From Bacillota bacterium (GTDB lineage Bacteria > Bacillota > Clostridia > Christensenellales > CAG-138): DNA of 28,607 nt. Under the pieces are notes generated by a model. The model was not told the origin of the DNA. It did no database searches and saw only the letters and a list, made by a program, of their open reading frames with translations. The DNA is taken from positions 1 to 28,607 of the forward strand of contig JAEYSE010000006.1 in the NCBI GenBank assembly GCA_023435025.1, given 5' to 3'. Below, piece after piece: positions 13,857 to 21,683 of this stretch; position 1 is the first letter of the stretch, and each line of letters begins with the position of its first letter. Position numbers and translations under genes: made by a program.

Positions 13857-14552
13857 ATGAATCCACAAATGCTCAACTATAAAACCGAAACCTTGGTGGA
13901 TTTCGCCTATAAAACTATTAAGATGGACATCGCACAGCGTGAGCTTGCACAGGGCCAGAAAATTGTTATCCGGGAACTACAGGAACGCTATGGTTTGAGT
14001 GCAACCCCTATTAAGCAGGCGCTCAACCGCTTGGTGACCGAAGGACTTGTCGAAAGCATCCCGCGCCGGGGCATGCGCGTACGCGAAATCAAGTGGGAAG
14101 AGATTGAGGATTTGATGGACCTGCGTTCTATGATTGAAACGCATTATATCCCCCATGCGATCGCATATGTAAAGGAGCACCCCGAACTCATTCAAAAGTT
14201 TCGAGCCAATATCGCTGAGCATATGCAAATTGTGGAGAGTCGGTCCGATGTTGACAAGCACCTGAAGAACTATAGTCTGGACGCGGAGTTCCACCAATTG
14301 TTTATCCGGTGCTCGGGAAATAAACGCGTAATCCATTTCTTTAGCAGCTTGGGTACGCACGATTATTCCTATTTTGTATACGGCAAGCAGGATCGCGAAG
14401 GCAGGGTTAGCGGCGTAATAGAGCATCAGGCTATTATAGATGCATTGGAGGACGGAGACGAGGATGGGGTGCGCCAGGCTATGGACGTCCACCTGCTCAA
14501 TGCAAAAACAAGGCTGCACGATATGTTTCTTAACGATACACAAACGGATTAG
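13857..14552 (+). CDS. GntR-family (FadR/FCD subfamily) transcriptional regulator
   Basis: Protein of 231 residues. The N-terminal winged helix has the GntR signature (LQERYGLSATPIKQALNRLVTEGLVESIPRRGMRV, given here only as the region at about residues 41-75). The all-helical FCD effector domain follows, with DLRSMIETHYI, the metal-site pattern around DAEFHQLF, and EHQAIIDALEDGD. FCD members usually bind sugar acids or other carboxylates, which fits the downstream genes. ATG 13857 follows CAGGTGAT. It heads the sugar-acid island and probably controls it through the TTAGATCTAA sites. The effector is likely the imported acid or a pathway intermediate. Confidence 0.92.
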   Translation: MNPQMLNYKTETLVDFAYKTIKMDIAQRELAQGQKIVIRELQERYGLSATPIKQALNRLVTEGLVESIPRRGMRVREIKWEEIEDLMDLRSMIETHYIPHAIAYVKEHPELIQKFRANIAEHMQIVESRSDVDKHLKNYSLDAEFHQLFIRCSGNKRVIHFFSSLGTHDYSYFVYGKQDREGRVSGVIEHQAIIDALEDGDEDGVRQAMDVHLLNAKTRLHDMFLNDTQTD

Positions 14553-14602
14553 CGGATACTCCCGCTAACGAAACACTGTATTATAAAGGGGTGCACATTA
14601 TA

Positions 14603-15418
14603 ATGGCTATTAAGGCGGATTTCTCAAACAAAGTGGCTGTCATCACCGGTGGTGCCGGAATTTTATGCTCCACTATGGGACAGGCGCTGGCATCGTGCGG
14701 CGCAAAGGTAGCTCTGTTGGATCTTCGTGAAGAGAGCGCAAAAAAAGAAGCGGAAAAAATCAACGCGCAGGGTGGTACAGCAATCGGCATAGGAGTGGAC
14801 GTATTTGATGTTCAGGCGCTAGAGCGCGCTCGTGACCAGATAATAGAACAGCTTGGCATACCCAATATCCTAATCAACGGCGCAGGCGGCAACAACCCGC
14901 GCGCCACTACCGGCCCAGATCATAGTTTTTTTGATATGAAGTCTGCCGACGTCAGTTTTGTATTCAACTTAAATTTCATGGGTACCTTCCTGCCTACACA
15001 GGTGTTTGGCAAGACATTCGTGGAACATGACGATGGCGTGATTATCAATATTGCATCCATGGCAGCGTTCACACCGTTGACCAGGACGCCTGCTTATAGT
15101 GCCGCCAAGGCCGCAATTGTAAACCTTACCCAGTGGCTTGCCGTTCACTTCAACCAGGAGTATTCCAAAAACATCCGTGTAAACGCCATTGCGCCAGGGT
15201 TCTTGTTGACCGATCAGAATCGCTACTTGCTTACGGATGAAAAAACCGGCGAAGCGACGCAGCGCGGCAAAGATATCATTCGAGCTACTCCAATGGGCAA
15301 GTATGGTCTGCCAGAGGACCTTACCGGAGCAATCATATTCCTCTGTTCAGAGTCCTCCGCCTTTATCAACGGCACTGTTATCAGCATTGACGGCGCGTTT
15401 TCCGCCTACTCCATCTAA
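14603..15418 (+). CDS. SDR oxidoreductase, D-mannonate oxidoreductase-like
   Basis: Short-chain dehydrogenase of 271 residues. Cofactor motif TGGAGIL (15-21), NGAGG (92-96), and catalytic Ser152, Tyr165 and Lys169 (YSAAK). The region after the active site (APGFLLTDQNRYLL, TPMGKYGLPEDL) and the end DGAFSAYSI resemble the SDR-type fructuronate reductases (B. subtilis UxuB/YjmF type), which reduce D-fructuronate to D-mannonate. ATG 14603 was chosen because AAGGGGTG lies about 9 nt upstream. A GTG at 14591 overlaps that site. It follows gntR by about 50 bp and is probably co-transcribed with it. The missing mannonate dehydratase (UxuA) leaves the exact substrate open. Confidence 0.82.
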   Translation: MAIKADFSNKVAVITGGAGILCSTMGQALASCGAKVALLDLREESAKKEAEKINAQGGTAIGIGVDVFDVQALERARDQIIEQLGIPNILINGAGGNNPRATTGPDHSFFDMKSADVSFVFNLNFMGTFLPTQVFGKTFVEHDDGVIINIASMAAFTPLTRTPAYSAAKAAIVNLTQWLAVHFNQEYSKNIRVNAIAPGFLLTDQNRYLLTDEKTGEATQRGKDIIRATPMGKYGLPEDLTGAIIFLCSESSAFINGTVISIDGAFSAYSI

Positions 15419-15770
15419 CGTTATACGGACCCGTTTTAATTTCAGGTTAGCTGCAAGCCCGTATTGGCATAATCAGCAGCTCCTCTTCCGGCCTTTATCC
15501 ACATATAGCAAACTGCAACAAGGATAAAGCCACTTTTTACAACAATTTAGATCTAAAACCTAAATTTACCCTGCTTCGTAAAATTAACCATTTAGCCGTT
15601 TATCCATATAACGACTGCGGCAAAGGAACCAAGGGTAATGCTTGCCAATAATTTAGATCTAAAACCTAAATATACCTTACTTCGTAAGATTACCCATCCA
15701 ACCAGAATTAGATTTATCAGGCATTGCCAGTCGATGCCCGATAATAAAAAAATCAGGAGGGAGAGTTCTC
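15419..15770 (+). promoter_or_regulatory. Regulatory region of the TRAP operon with two GntR operators in a duplicated module
   Basis: About 350 bp without a gene. Two near-identical segments of about 50 bp (15541-15590 and 15647-15696, 106 bp apart) each carry the perfect palindrome TTTAGATCTAAA (15546-15557 and 15652-15663), then ACCTAAAT and a conserved CTTCGTAA. Each palindrome lies between a -35-like hexamer (TTTACA or TTGCCA) and an AT-rich TAAATT or TAAATA, 19 bp apart, so each copy may be a weak promoter with its operator in the spacer. Confidence 0.65.
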
Positions 15771-16847
15771 ATGAAATTACCCAGAATTCTAAGCCTGGCC
15801 ATGGTCGCACTGCTTCTGTTCTCGTTTGTAGGTTGCACGCAGCAAGCGGCGCCAACGCCTACACAGCCTGCAGAGGCCCCCGCTACAAGCGAACCCGCTG
15901 CCACTACGCCTGAAGAACCCGCTAAACCCGAAGAGCAGTATGTGCTTAAGTTCAACCATGTACTTGCTCCGAGCGAACCGTTCAATCAGGGTTTCCTGAA
16001 TTGGGCGCAGCGCGTAGAGGAAAGGACCAACGGCGGTCTGAAGATCGAAGTGTTTGACAGCGCGCAGCTTGGCGTGGAAGAAGACATCATCGAGCAGATT
16101 AAACAGGGTGTCAACGTTGGTCAGAACACCGACTCCGCTCGCTTGGGCATGTATGTACCGGAAATTGCGGTTATGAACGCGCCCTATTTTGTGGACTCCA
16201 TTGAAGACGTTCAGAAGCTTAAGGAACTACCCATTGTAAAGAGCTGGATGGAAGAGCTTGAAACCAAGCATGGCATCAAAGTGCTTTCCTTTAGCTGGGT
16301 ACAGGGCTTCCGCCATATTCTGAGCAACAAGCCCGTCACAACGCCCGCGGACCTCTCCGGTCAGCGTATCCGTACCCCTGGTTCCCCCATCTGGCAGGAA
16401 TCCATCCGGGCTATCGGCGCCACTCCTGTTGCAATGAACTTTGGCGACGTTTTCCTGGGTATTGAACAAGGTGCCGTAGACGGCGCGGACCTCGTTTACC
16501 GCAATGTAACGGGCGCCAAGCTGCAAGAAGTTGCCAAATACGTGAGCGAAACTCAGCATATCCTGCTGATCAATTTCGAGATCATGAGCAAAAAGTACTT
16601 CGACTCCCTCCCCGCCGAGTATCAGCAGATACTGGTAGAGGAGTGCGACAGGGCTGGTCTGGAAACCTCCAAGGCGATGGAAGAGGAAGTGCTCAAGCTG
16701 AAGGAACAATTGAAGGCGGATGGCGTCACCATCGTTGAAAGCAGCGAAATCGACATGGAAGCCTTCAAGCTGGCAGGCGAAAAAGCTTATGAAGCATTGG
16801 ATCTGACCGAAGTTCGCGACACGATCTATCAGCAGCTCGGCAAATAA
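15771..16847 (+). CDS. TRAP transporter substrate-binding lipoprotein (DctP family)
   Basis: Extracytoplasmic substrate-binding protein of 358 residues. It has a signal peptide with a lipobox-like end (SFVGC, Cys22), a Pro/Ala/Thr/Glu-rich tether (about 23-55), and the DctP fold: LKFNHVLAP, ERTNGGLKIEVF, and the substrate-binding region SGQRIRTPGSPIW with the conserved Arg that clamps the carboxylate. MNFGDVFLGIEQGAVDGAD and TGAKLQEVAKY follow. ATG 15771 follows AGGAGGGAG. Neighbouring genes point to a uronic or aldonic acid as substrate. As a lipoprotein it stays attached to the outer face of the membrane, as expected in a Gram-positive cell. Confidence 0.94.
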   Translation: MKLPRILSLAMVALLLFSFVGCTQQAAPTPTQPAEAPATSEPAATTPEEPAKPEEQYVLKFNHVLAPSEPFNQGFLNWAQRVEERTNGGLKIEVFDSAQLGVEEDIIEQIKQGVNVGQNTDSARLGMYVPEIAVMNAPYFVDSIEDVQKLKELPIVKSWMEELETKHGIKVLSFSWVQGFRHILSNKPVTTPADLSGQRIRTPGSPIWQESIRAIGATPVAMNFGDVFLGIEQGAVDGADLVYRNVTGAKLQEVAKYVSETQHILLINFEIMSKKYFDSLPAEYQQILVEECDRAGLETSKAMEEEVLKLKEQLKADGVTIVESSEIDMEAFKLAGEKAYEALDLTEVRDTIYQQLGK

Positions 16848-16857
16848 GGGCCCAAAC

Positions 16858-16896
16858 GGGGTTTTGTCCGGCCTGATCTTTAGGGCCGGACTCCCC
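16858..16896 (+). other. Hairpin between dctP and dctQ, likely mRNA-processing or partial terminator
   Basis: GTCCGGCC (16866-16873) pairs with GGCCGGAC (16884-16891), and GGGG (16858-16861) can pair with CCCC (16893-16896). There is no T run, so full termination is unlikely. Such hairpins often protect the mRNA of a highly expressed binding protein from decay. Confidence 0.65.
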
Positions 16897-16925
16897 CGCT
16901 ATGCGACATCTCGGAGGTGCAGTAA

Positions 16926-17441
16926 ATGTTTATGAAAGTATATGATTGGGTCGGAAAAGTTGAGATCCAAATCTCCAAATACGCGTTAGGCCTTATGACA
17001 GCTCTGATCTTTCTCTCCGCCGTCTTGAGAACCGTTGGACTTCCTCTCTCTTTTGCGGTTGACGGCGCGACGTTCCTGTTCGCGTGGTGCGTGTTCCTCG
17101 CAGCCGACGTCGCCATGCGAAAAGACAAGCTGGTATGCGTAGATATCCTTGTTGTCAGATTACCCAAAAAGGCTCAGTTCTTCATCCGGCTGATCAATTA
17201 CCTGATCATTGCCGCTTTCCTTACCGTTCTGGTGATATATGGTGCTAAGTTGACGTATGAAACGCGATATCGCATGTTTCAGGGTATTTATTGGCTGAGT
17301 TACTCGTGGGTAACCCTTGCCGTACCGCTGGGCGCCCTGATGATGCTGATTACGTCAATTCTCAAAATCAAAGAGCAGATCAAAAAGGGCATTGCCGGAT
17401 TTGAAAGCAATTATGCATCGGATCAGGGAGAATTCCTATGA
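16926..17441 (+). CDS. TRAP transporter small membrane subunit (DctQ family)
   Basis: Membrane protein of 171 residues with four hydrophobic segments (about 20-40, 50-68, 90-112 and 130-150), the usual DctQ topology. Features include FAVDGATFLFAWCVFLAADVAMRKDKLVCVDI, seen as residues of about 43-75, close to the family pattern around the second segment. ATG 16926 follows GGAGGTG. It pairs with the large subunit encoded 34 bp downstream to form the Na+-linked permease fed by the lipoprotein. Confidence 0.92.
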   Translation: MFMKVYDWVGKVEIQISKYALGLMTALIFLSAVLRTVGLPLSFAVDGATFLFAWCVFLAADVAMRKDKLVCVDILVVRLPKKAQFFIRLINYLIIAAFLTVLVIYGAKLTYETRYRMFQGIYWLSYSWVTLAVPLGALMMLITSILKIKEQIKKGIAGFESNYASDQGEFL

Positions 17442-17475
17442 TGCGGGCTTTTAATAAGCTAATGGGGGAGAAACT

Positions 17476-18759
17476 ATGCTTATTGTAGCAATCCTGTTTT
17501 TCGTATTCATGATGTTGGGCATGCCTATTGCGTTTTCAATCGGCATCTCAGGGTTCGTGTATTTTTTACAGCAGCCCACTCTTGCATTGACCATGCCGGT
17601 GCAGCTTGTCCTAACGCAGACGCAGAATTTCGTAATGCTTTCCATTCCGCTGTTTGTTCTGGCCGGCAATCTGCTCAATGAAACCGGCATCACCAGACGT
17701 CTGGTCAAAATGGCGTCTGTATTGGCCGGGCATCTGCGCGGCGGACTGGCGCAGGTCAATATCGTATTAGCGGTTATGATGGGCGGAATCACAAGCTCCG
17801 CCATCGGCGATGCTACCATGTTGGGCCGCGTGCTTGGCCCGGGCATGATGGAACGCAAATATAAACGCGGGTTCGCAGCCGGCGTAATTGGGTTCAGTTC
17901 GATTATCACTACCATGATCCCACCCGGAACGGGCTTGGTACTCTACGGCAGCATAGGCGAGGTCTCGATCGGCCGCCTGTTCATGGCGGGAGTCGTACCC
18001 GGCCTCCTGCTCGCCATCGGTATGATGCTGGCGATCAGCATCACCGCAAAAAGGCATGGCTATAAGCCGGAACGTGTGGCCAAGCCTACTGCGAAAGAGA
18101 TCGCCGTGACCTCAAAAAACTGCATCTGGGGGCTTCTGTTCCCGGTGCTGCTTCTTGTGGGCATGCGAATGGGCATATTTACCCCGTCCGAGGTCGGCTC
18201 GTTTGCTGTGGTATATGCCATATTCGTCGGTGTTTTCATGCATAAGGAACTGACATTAAAGAAGCTGATGGTCGCCATTGAGAACACCGCGATCGACATG
18301 GGCATGATCATGCTGCTGATCTGCCTGTCACAGCTGTTCAGCTATGGATTGGTATGGGAGCGCATTCCGCAGATGCTGGCCACCGCGCTGCTTGGTATTT
18401 CCTCCGAACCGTGGATTCTGATGGTGGTATTGGTCGGCTTCCTGTTTATTGCGGGGACGTTCATGGACTCCACCGTATTGATCCTGCTGCTGACCGCCAT
18501 ATTGGTACCTATCGCCTCGCAGATTGGATTTGACCCCATCCATTTCGGTATTGTAGTGGTATTGACCATGACAATCGGACAGCTTACCCCGCCGGAGGGC
18601 GCCGTGTTGTTCATATGTTGTTCCATATTCAACTGTACCATAGTCGATTTTATAAAAGAATCCTGGCTGCTGTTGTTGGCTGTTGCGCTCGTTATCTTAG
18701 CAGTTGCCGTATTCCCGCAGCTCACGCTGTTCTTACCAACTCTGATTTATGGCAGTTGA
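17476..18759 (+). CDS. TRAP transporter large permease subunit (DctM family)
   Basis: Large permease of 427 residues with about 12 hydrophobic segments, normal for DctM. It starts MLIVAILFFVFMMLGMPIAFSIG in the family style. It contains GGITSSAIGDATMLG and MIPPGTGLVLYG, the loops expected for DctM, and TIGQLTPPEGAVLF in the C-terminal half. ATG 17476 follows GGGGGAG. It forms the Na+-coupled transport channel with DctQ. Confidence 0.94.
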   Translation: MLIVAILFFVFMMLGMPIAFSIGISGFVYFLQQPTLALTMPVQLVLTQTQNFVMLSIPLFVLAGNLLNETGITRRLVKMASVLAGHLRGGLAQVNIVLAVMMGGITSSAIGDATMLGRVLGPGMMERKYKRGFAAGVIGFSSIITTMIPPGTGLVLYGSIGEVSIGRLFMAGVVPGLLLAIGMMLAISITAKRHGYKPERVAKPTAKEIAVTSKNCIWGLLFPVLLLVGMRMGIFTPSEVGSFAVVYAIFVGVFMHKELTLKKLMVAIENTAIDMGMIMLLICLSQLFSYGLVWERIPQMLATALLGISSEPWILMVVLVGFLFIAGTFMDSTVLILLLTAILVPIASQIGFDPIHFGIVVVLTMTIGQLTPPEGAVLFICCSIFNCTIVDFIKESWLLLLAVALVILAVAVFPQLTLFLPTLIYGS

Positions 18760-18784
18760 TTAAGCATTCAAAAGGAGTCGGACA

Positions 18785-19552
18785 ATGAATTTTGCAGGAA
18801 AATGTGTCTTAGTTACCGGTGCTGGCGCTGGTATAGGCCGTGCCGCCTGTATTGCATTCGCAAAAAGCGGCGCAAAAGTTGCGGTCAATTCACTCAACCG
18901 CAGCCCCAGCCAGAGTGGAGAAGATACCGTGGATATCATAAGGTCTTCTGGCGGTGAAGCTACATTTATCATGGGAGACGTATCGGTTCCCGATCAGGCG
19001 GAGCGAATCGTACGCGAAGCCTATGAGGCTATGGGGCGCATCGATATCCTCGTGAACAATGCGGGAGTGGTCATACCTGGTAGGGTGGATACCATACCTG
19101 TTGAGATGTTCGATATCACGATGTCCGTCAATGTCAGGGGCACCTTCCTTATGAGCAAATACGTGGTGCCCTATATGAAAAGCCAAGGTGGCGGCGTAAT
19201 CGTAAACATTGCGTCGGTCGCGGCACTCAAAGGTCATACCGACCGAAGCGCTTACTGTGCTTCCAAGGGTGCGGTCGTAGCGCTCTCTCGCGCCATGGCT
19301 GCAGACTATGTCGGTGACAATATCCGTGTTAACTGCGTATGCCCCGGCACGACCATGACCCCCGCCATTGAGGAAAAAATCCGCACTGCGGCAGATCCTA
19401 AGGCAATGGAAGAGGCGTTCGTGGAGCGCCAGCCGCTTATGCGCCTTGCAAAGGTGGAGGAGATCGCCCATGCTGTTCTGTTCGCCTGCTGCGATGAAGC
19501 CGCCTACATGGACGGCAGCCTCATCGTAATTGACGGCGGCATGTCCATGTAA
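18785..19552 (+). CDS. SDR oxidoreductase, similar to 2-keto-3-deoxy-L-fuconate dehydrogenase/DHRS6 group
   Basis: Short-chain dehydrogenase of 255 residues. Cofactor motif TGAGAGIG (11-18), NNAGV (91-95), catalytic Ser144, Tyr157 and Lys161. The segment VCPGTTMTP, then FVERQPLMRLAKVEEIA, is closest by eye to the 2-keto-3-deoxy-L-fuconate dehydrogenase and DHRS6 group, not to KduD. ATG 18785 follows AAAGGAG and the gene is 25 bp after the permease. Within the island it would oxidise a hydroxyl of the imported acid or of a deoxy-keto acid. The exact substrate is not fixed by the sequence. Confidence 0.85.
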   Translation: MNFAGKCVLVTGAGAGIGRAACIAFAKSGAKVAVNSLNRSPSQSGEDTVDIIRSSGGEATFIMGDVSVPDQAERIVREAYEAMGRIDILVNNAGVVIPGRVDTIPVEMFDITMSVNVRGTFLMSKYVVPYMKSQGGGVIVNIASVAALKGHTDRSAYCASKGAVVALSRAMAADYVGDNIRVNCVCPGTTMTPAIEEKIRTAADPKAMEEAFVERQPLMRLAKVEEIAHAVLFACCDEAAYMDGSLIVIDGGMSM

Positions 19553-19642
19553 GGACCCAACGCATTCAAGCGTACACCGCTCCTTCCGTTTTTCCTCCAA
19601 GCGGCGCGCGCAACACTATAAGAATATGGAGGTGTATTTCCT

Positions 19643-20695
19643 ATGCCCAAAATGATCTCAATTGATGCTTTGCAGAACATTTGCGAGCAGGCGTTGTGCA
19701 GGGCAGGTATGAATAGAGAGCATGCCAAGATCACAGCTGACGTGCTCAGCGAAACCGATGCGTATGGCACGCATTCACATGGAACCAAGAATTTGTTCAA
19801 TTATATCAAAAAGATCAGGGAGGGCGGAATCAATATCGAAGCCGTTCCTGAAGTTCTTCGGGAAACCCCGGCCATTGCGGTGATGGACGGAAAAGACGCC
19901 ATCGGCATGGTATCCGCATATCAGGCAATGGCGCTTGCCATTCAGAAAGCTTCTGTATGCGGCGTATCCTGCGTGACAGTGCGTAACGGCTGCCATTTCG
20001 GCGCGGCGGGGTATTATGCAAATATGGCGGCAAAACAGGGCATGATCGGCATTTCCCTGAGCAATGTAGATGCCAACATGACCGTGCCCGGTGCCAAAGG
20101 CAAGGTCATGGGTAACAATCCTCTTGCCTATGCCGTACCCGCAGGTAAGTACCACAGCGTATTTCTGGATATCGCCATGAGCTCAGTAGCTTCTCTAAAG
20201 GTGGTACAAGCCAAGCGGGATAAGCGTTCCATACCGGATAACTGGATCGTCGATGCAGATGGCCTTCCCACCACCGACCCGAGCCGTTATCCCGAAGAGG
20301 GGGCAATGCAGCCGATGTCCGCTCATAAAGGCTACGGCCTCGCCATGATGGTGGAGTTGCTTACAGGCGTGATGTCCGGCGGCGGCATTATGAAGGATGT
20401 ACCAAGCTGGTTGTTCTGCATGCCGGAAAAGAACAACACCTCTTACACTTTTATCGTGCTGGACGTAGCGCAGTTTATGGATCTGCCGGAGTATGTGGCG
20501 CGCGTGGAAGATGTGGTGGAACGCTTGCACAGTACGCCCAAGGCCGCAGGAGCAACGCGTATCTACTATCCCGGTGAAATGGAATGGGAACGCGTGATAA
20601 AGGCCGAAGAATCCGGCATAACCCTGCCCGATGATGTAGTGGAGCAGCTGGAGTTGCTCGGGCGTGAATTCAATTTGTCAATCAACTGGGCATAA
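19643..20695 (+). CDS. LDH2/MDH-family (YlbC/YiaK type) NAD(P)-dependent oxidoreductase
   Basis: Protein of 350 residues of the malate/L-lactate dehydrogenase superfamily that is distinct from the Rossmann type. Signs are THSHGTKN (43-50), VRNGCHFGAAGYYA with the likely catalytic His118, NPLAYAVPA, FLDIAMSSVA, and AHKGYGLAMMVELLTGVMSGG. Members oxidise 2-hydroxy acids or reduce 2-keto acids such as 2,3-diketo-L-gulonate, or ureidoglycolate. Here it is placed between an SDR and KDPG aldolase, which suggests a sugar-acid 2-keto/2-hydroxy step. ATG 19643 follows GGAGGTG. Confidence 0.9.
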   Translation: MPKMISIDALQNICEQALCRAGMNREHAKITADVLSETDAYGTHSHGTKNLFNYIKKIREGGINIEAVPEVLRETPAIAVMDGKDAIGMVSAYQAMALAIQKASVCGVSCVTVRNGCHFGAAGYYANMAAKQGMIGISLSNVDANMTVPGAKGKVMGNNPLAYAVPAGKYHSVFLDIAMSSVASLKVVQAKRDKRSIPDNWIVDADGLPTTDPSRYPEEGAMQPMSAHKGYGLAMMVELLTGVMSGGGIMKDVPSWLFCMPEKNNTSYTFIVLDVAQFMDLPEYVARVEDVVERLHSTPKAAGATRIYYPGEMEWERVIKAEESGITLPDDVVEQLELLGREFNLSINWA

Positions 20696-20710
20696 ACGCA
20701 AGGAGGAGCT

Positions 20711-21673
20711 ATGCAAGCGATTGAAAGGTTGGGCAAGGCGGGGCTTATTCCCGTCGTTGTCGTAGAAAGTGTAGAAGATGCGCTGCAGTGCGCAAAAGCG
20801 CTGCTGGATGCAGGTCTTGATGTGATGGAGATTACCATGCGCACCAGCGCGGGTATTGACGCCATCAGGGCTGTGTCGGAGGCCTACCCGTCCATGCTGA
20901 CCGGCGCCGGTACGGTTCTGACGGTGGAAAAGGCAAAAGAAGCCGTGGATGCAGGCGCACAATTCATCGTATCTCCCGGTTTTTCACCCGAGGTTGTCGC
21001 CTGGTGCATAGACAACCAGGTGCCGGTTACGCCGGGCTGCGTAACGCCAAGCGAGATCACGCAGGCACTTTCTTACGGGCTGAAGGTACTCAAATTCTTC
21101 CCTGCGGACGTATACGGCGGGATAAAGGGCTGCAAGGCGCTTTACGGCCCGTTCCAGTCGGCCAACGTGCGGTTTATTCCGACAGGCGGCATAAACAACG
21201 ACAACCTTGCGGAATTCGCGGATAAGCCCTTCATCCATGCGATCGGCGGTGGTTTCCTTTGCAACCCGGCCGATGTCAAGAAGCGCGATTTTGCAGCCAT
21301 CACCACAGCTGCGCAGAAGGCAATCTCCACGTTGCTCGGTTTTGAGCTGGCGCATATCGGTATCAACGCACGGCACGAAAACGAATCGATGGATATTACA
21401 AATGCATTTTCCCGCGCGTTTGGCTTTGGCGTTAAAGAAGGCAACAGCTCCAATTTCGCAGGCACCGGCATTGAGGTCAACAAAGCGCCCGGATTAGGCG
21501 AAAAGGGGCATATTGCAATCCGTACAAACTCCATCGACAGGGCGTCCTACTACTTGCAAAAGCGTGGCTTTGAAGTGGATATGGACACCGCGAAATACAA
21601 GGGCGACAAAATGATCGCCGTATATCTTAAGGACGAGTTGGGCGGATTTGCCGTCCACCTGCTGCAGAAATAA
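20711..21673 (+). CDS. KDPG/KHG aldolase fused to a C-terminal VOC (glyoxalase-like) domain
   Basis: Protein of 320 residues, longer than the usual 205-215 of KDPG aldolase. Residues 1-208 form a complete class I aldolase: VMEITMRT (Glu40), GAGTVLT, VSPGFSPEVV, TPGCVTP, KFFPAD with the Schiff-base Lys128, and PTGGIN. Residues 212-320 are a VOC domain (AHIGIN, GHIAIRT, VDMDTAKYKGDKMIAVYLKDELGGFAVHL as its region). The aldolase splits 2-keto-3-deoxy-6-phosphogluconate into pyruvate and glyceraldehyde 3-phosphate. The VOC part is of unknown role, and its terminal metal-binding Glu is not evident. ATG 20711 follows AAGGAGGAG, 15 bp after the previous gene. Confidence 0.9.
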   Translation: MQAIERLGKAGLIPVVVVESVEDALQCAKALLDAGLDVMEITMRTSAGIDAIRAVSEAYPSMLTGAGTVLTVEKAKEAVDAGAQFIVSPGFSPEVVAWCIDNQVPVTPGCVTPSEITQALSYGLKVLKFFPADVYGGIKGCKALYGPFQSANVRFIPTGGINNDNLAEFADKPFIHAIGGGFLCNPADVKKRDFAAITTAAQKAISTLLGFELAHIGINARHENESMDITNAFSRAFGFGVKEGNSSNFAGTGIEVNKAPGLGEKGHIAIRTNSIDRASYYLQKRGFEVDMDTAKYKGDKMIAVYLKDELGGFAVHLLQK

Positions 21674-21683
21674 GGAGGAACGC

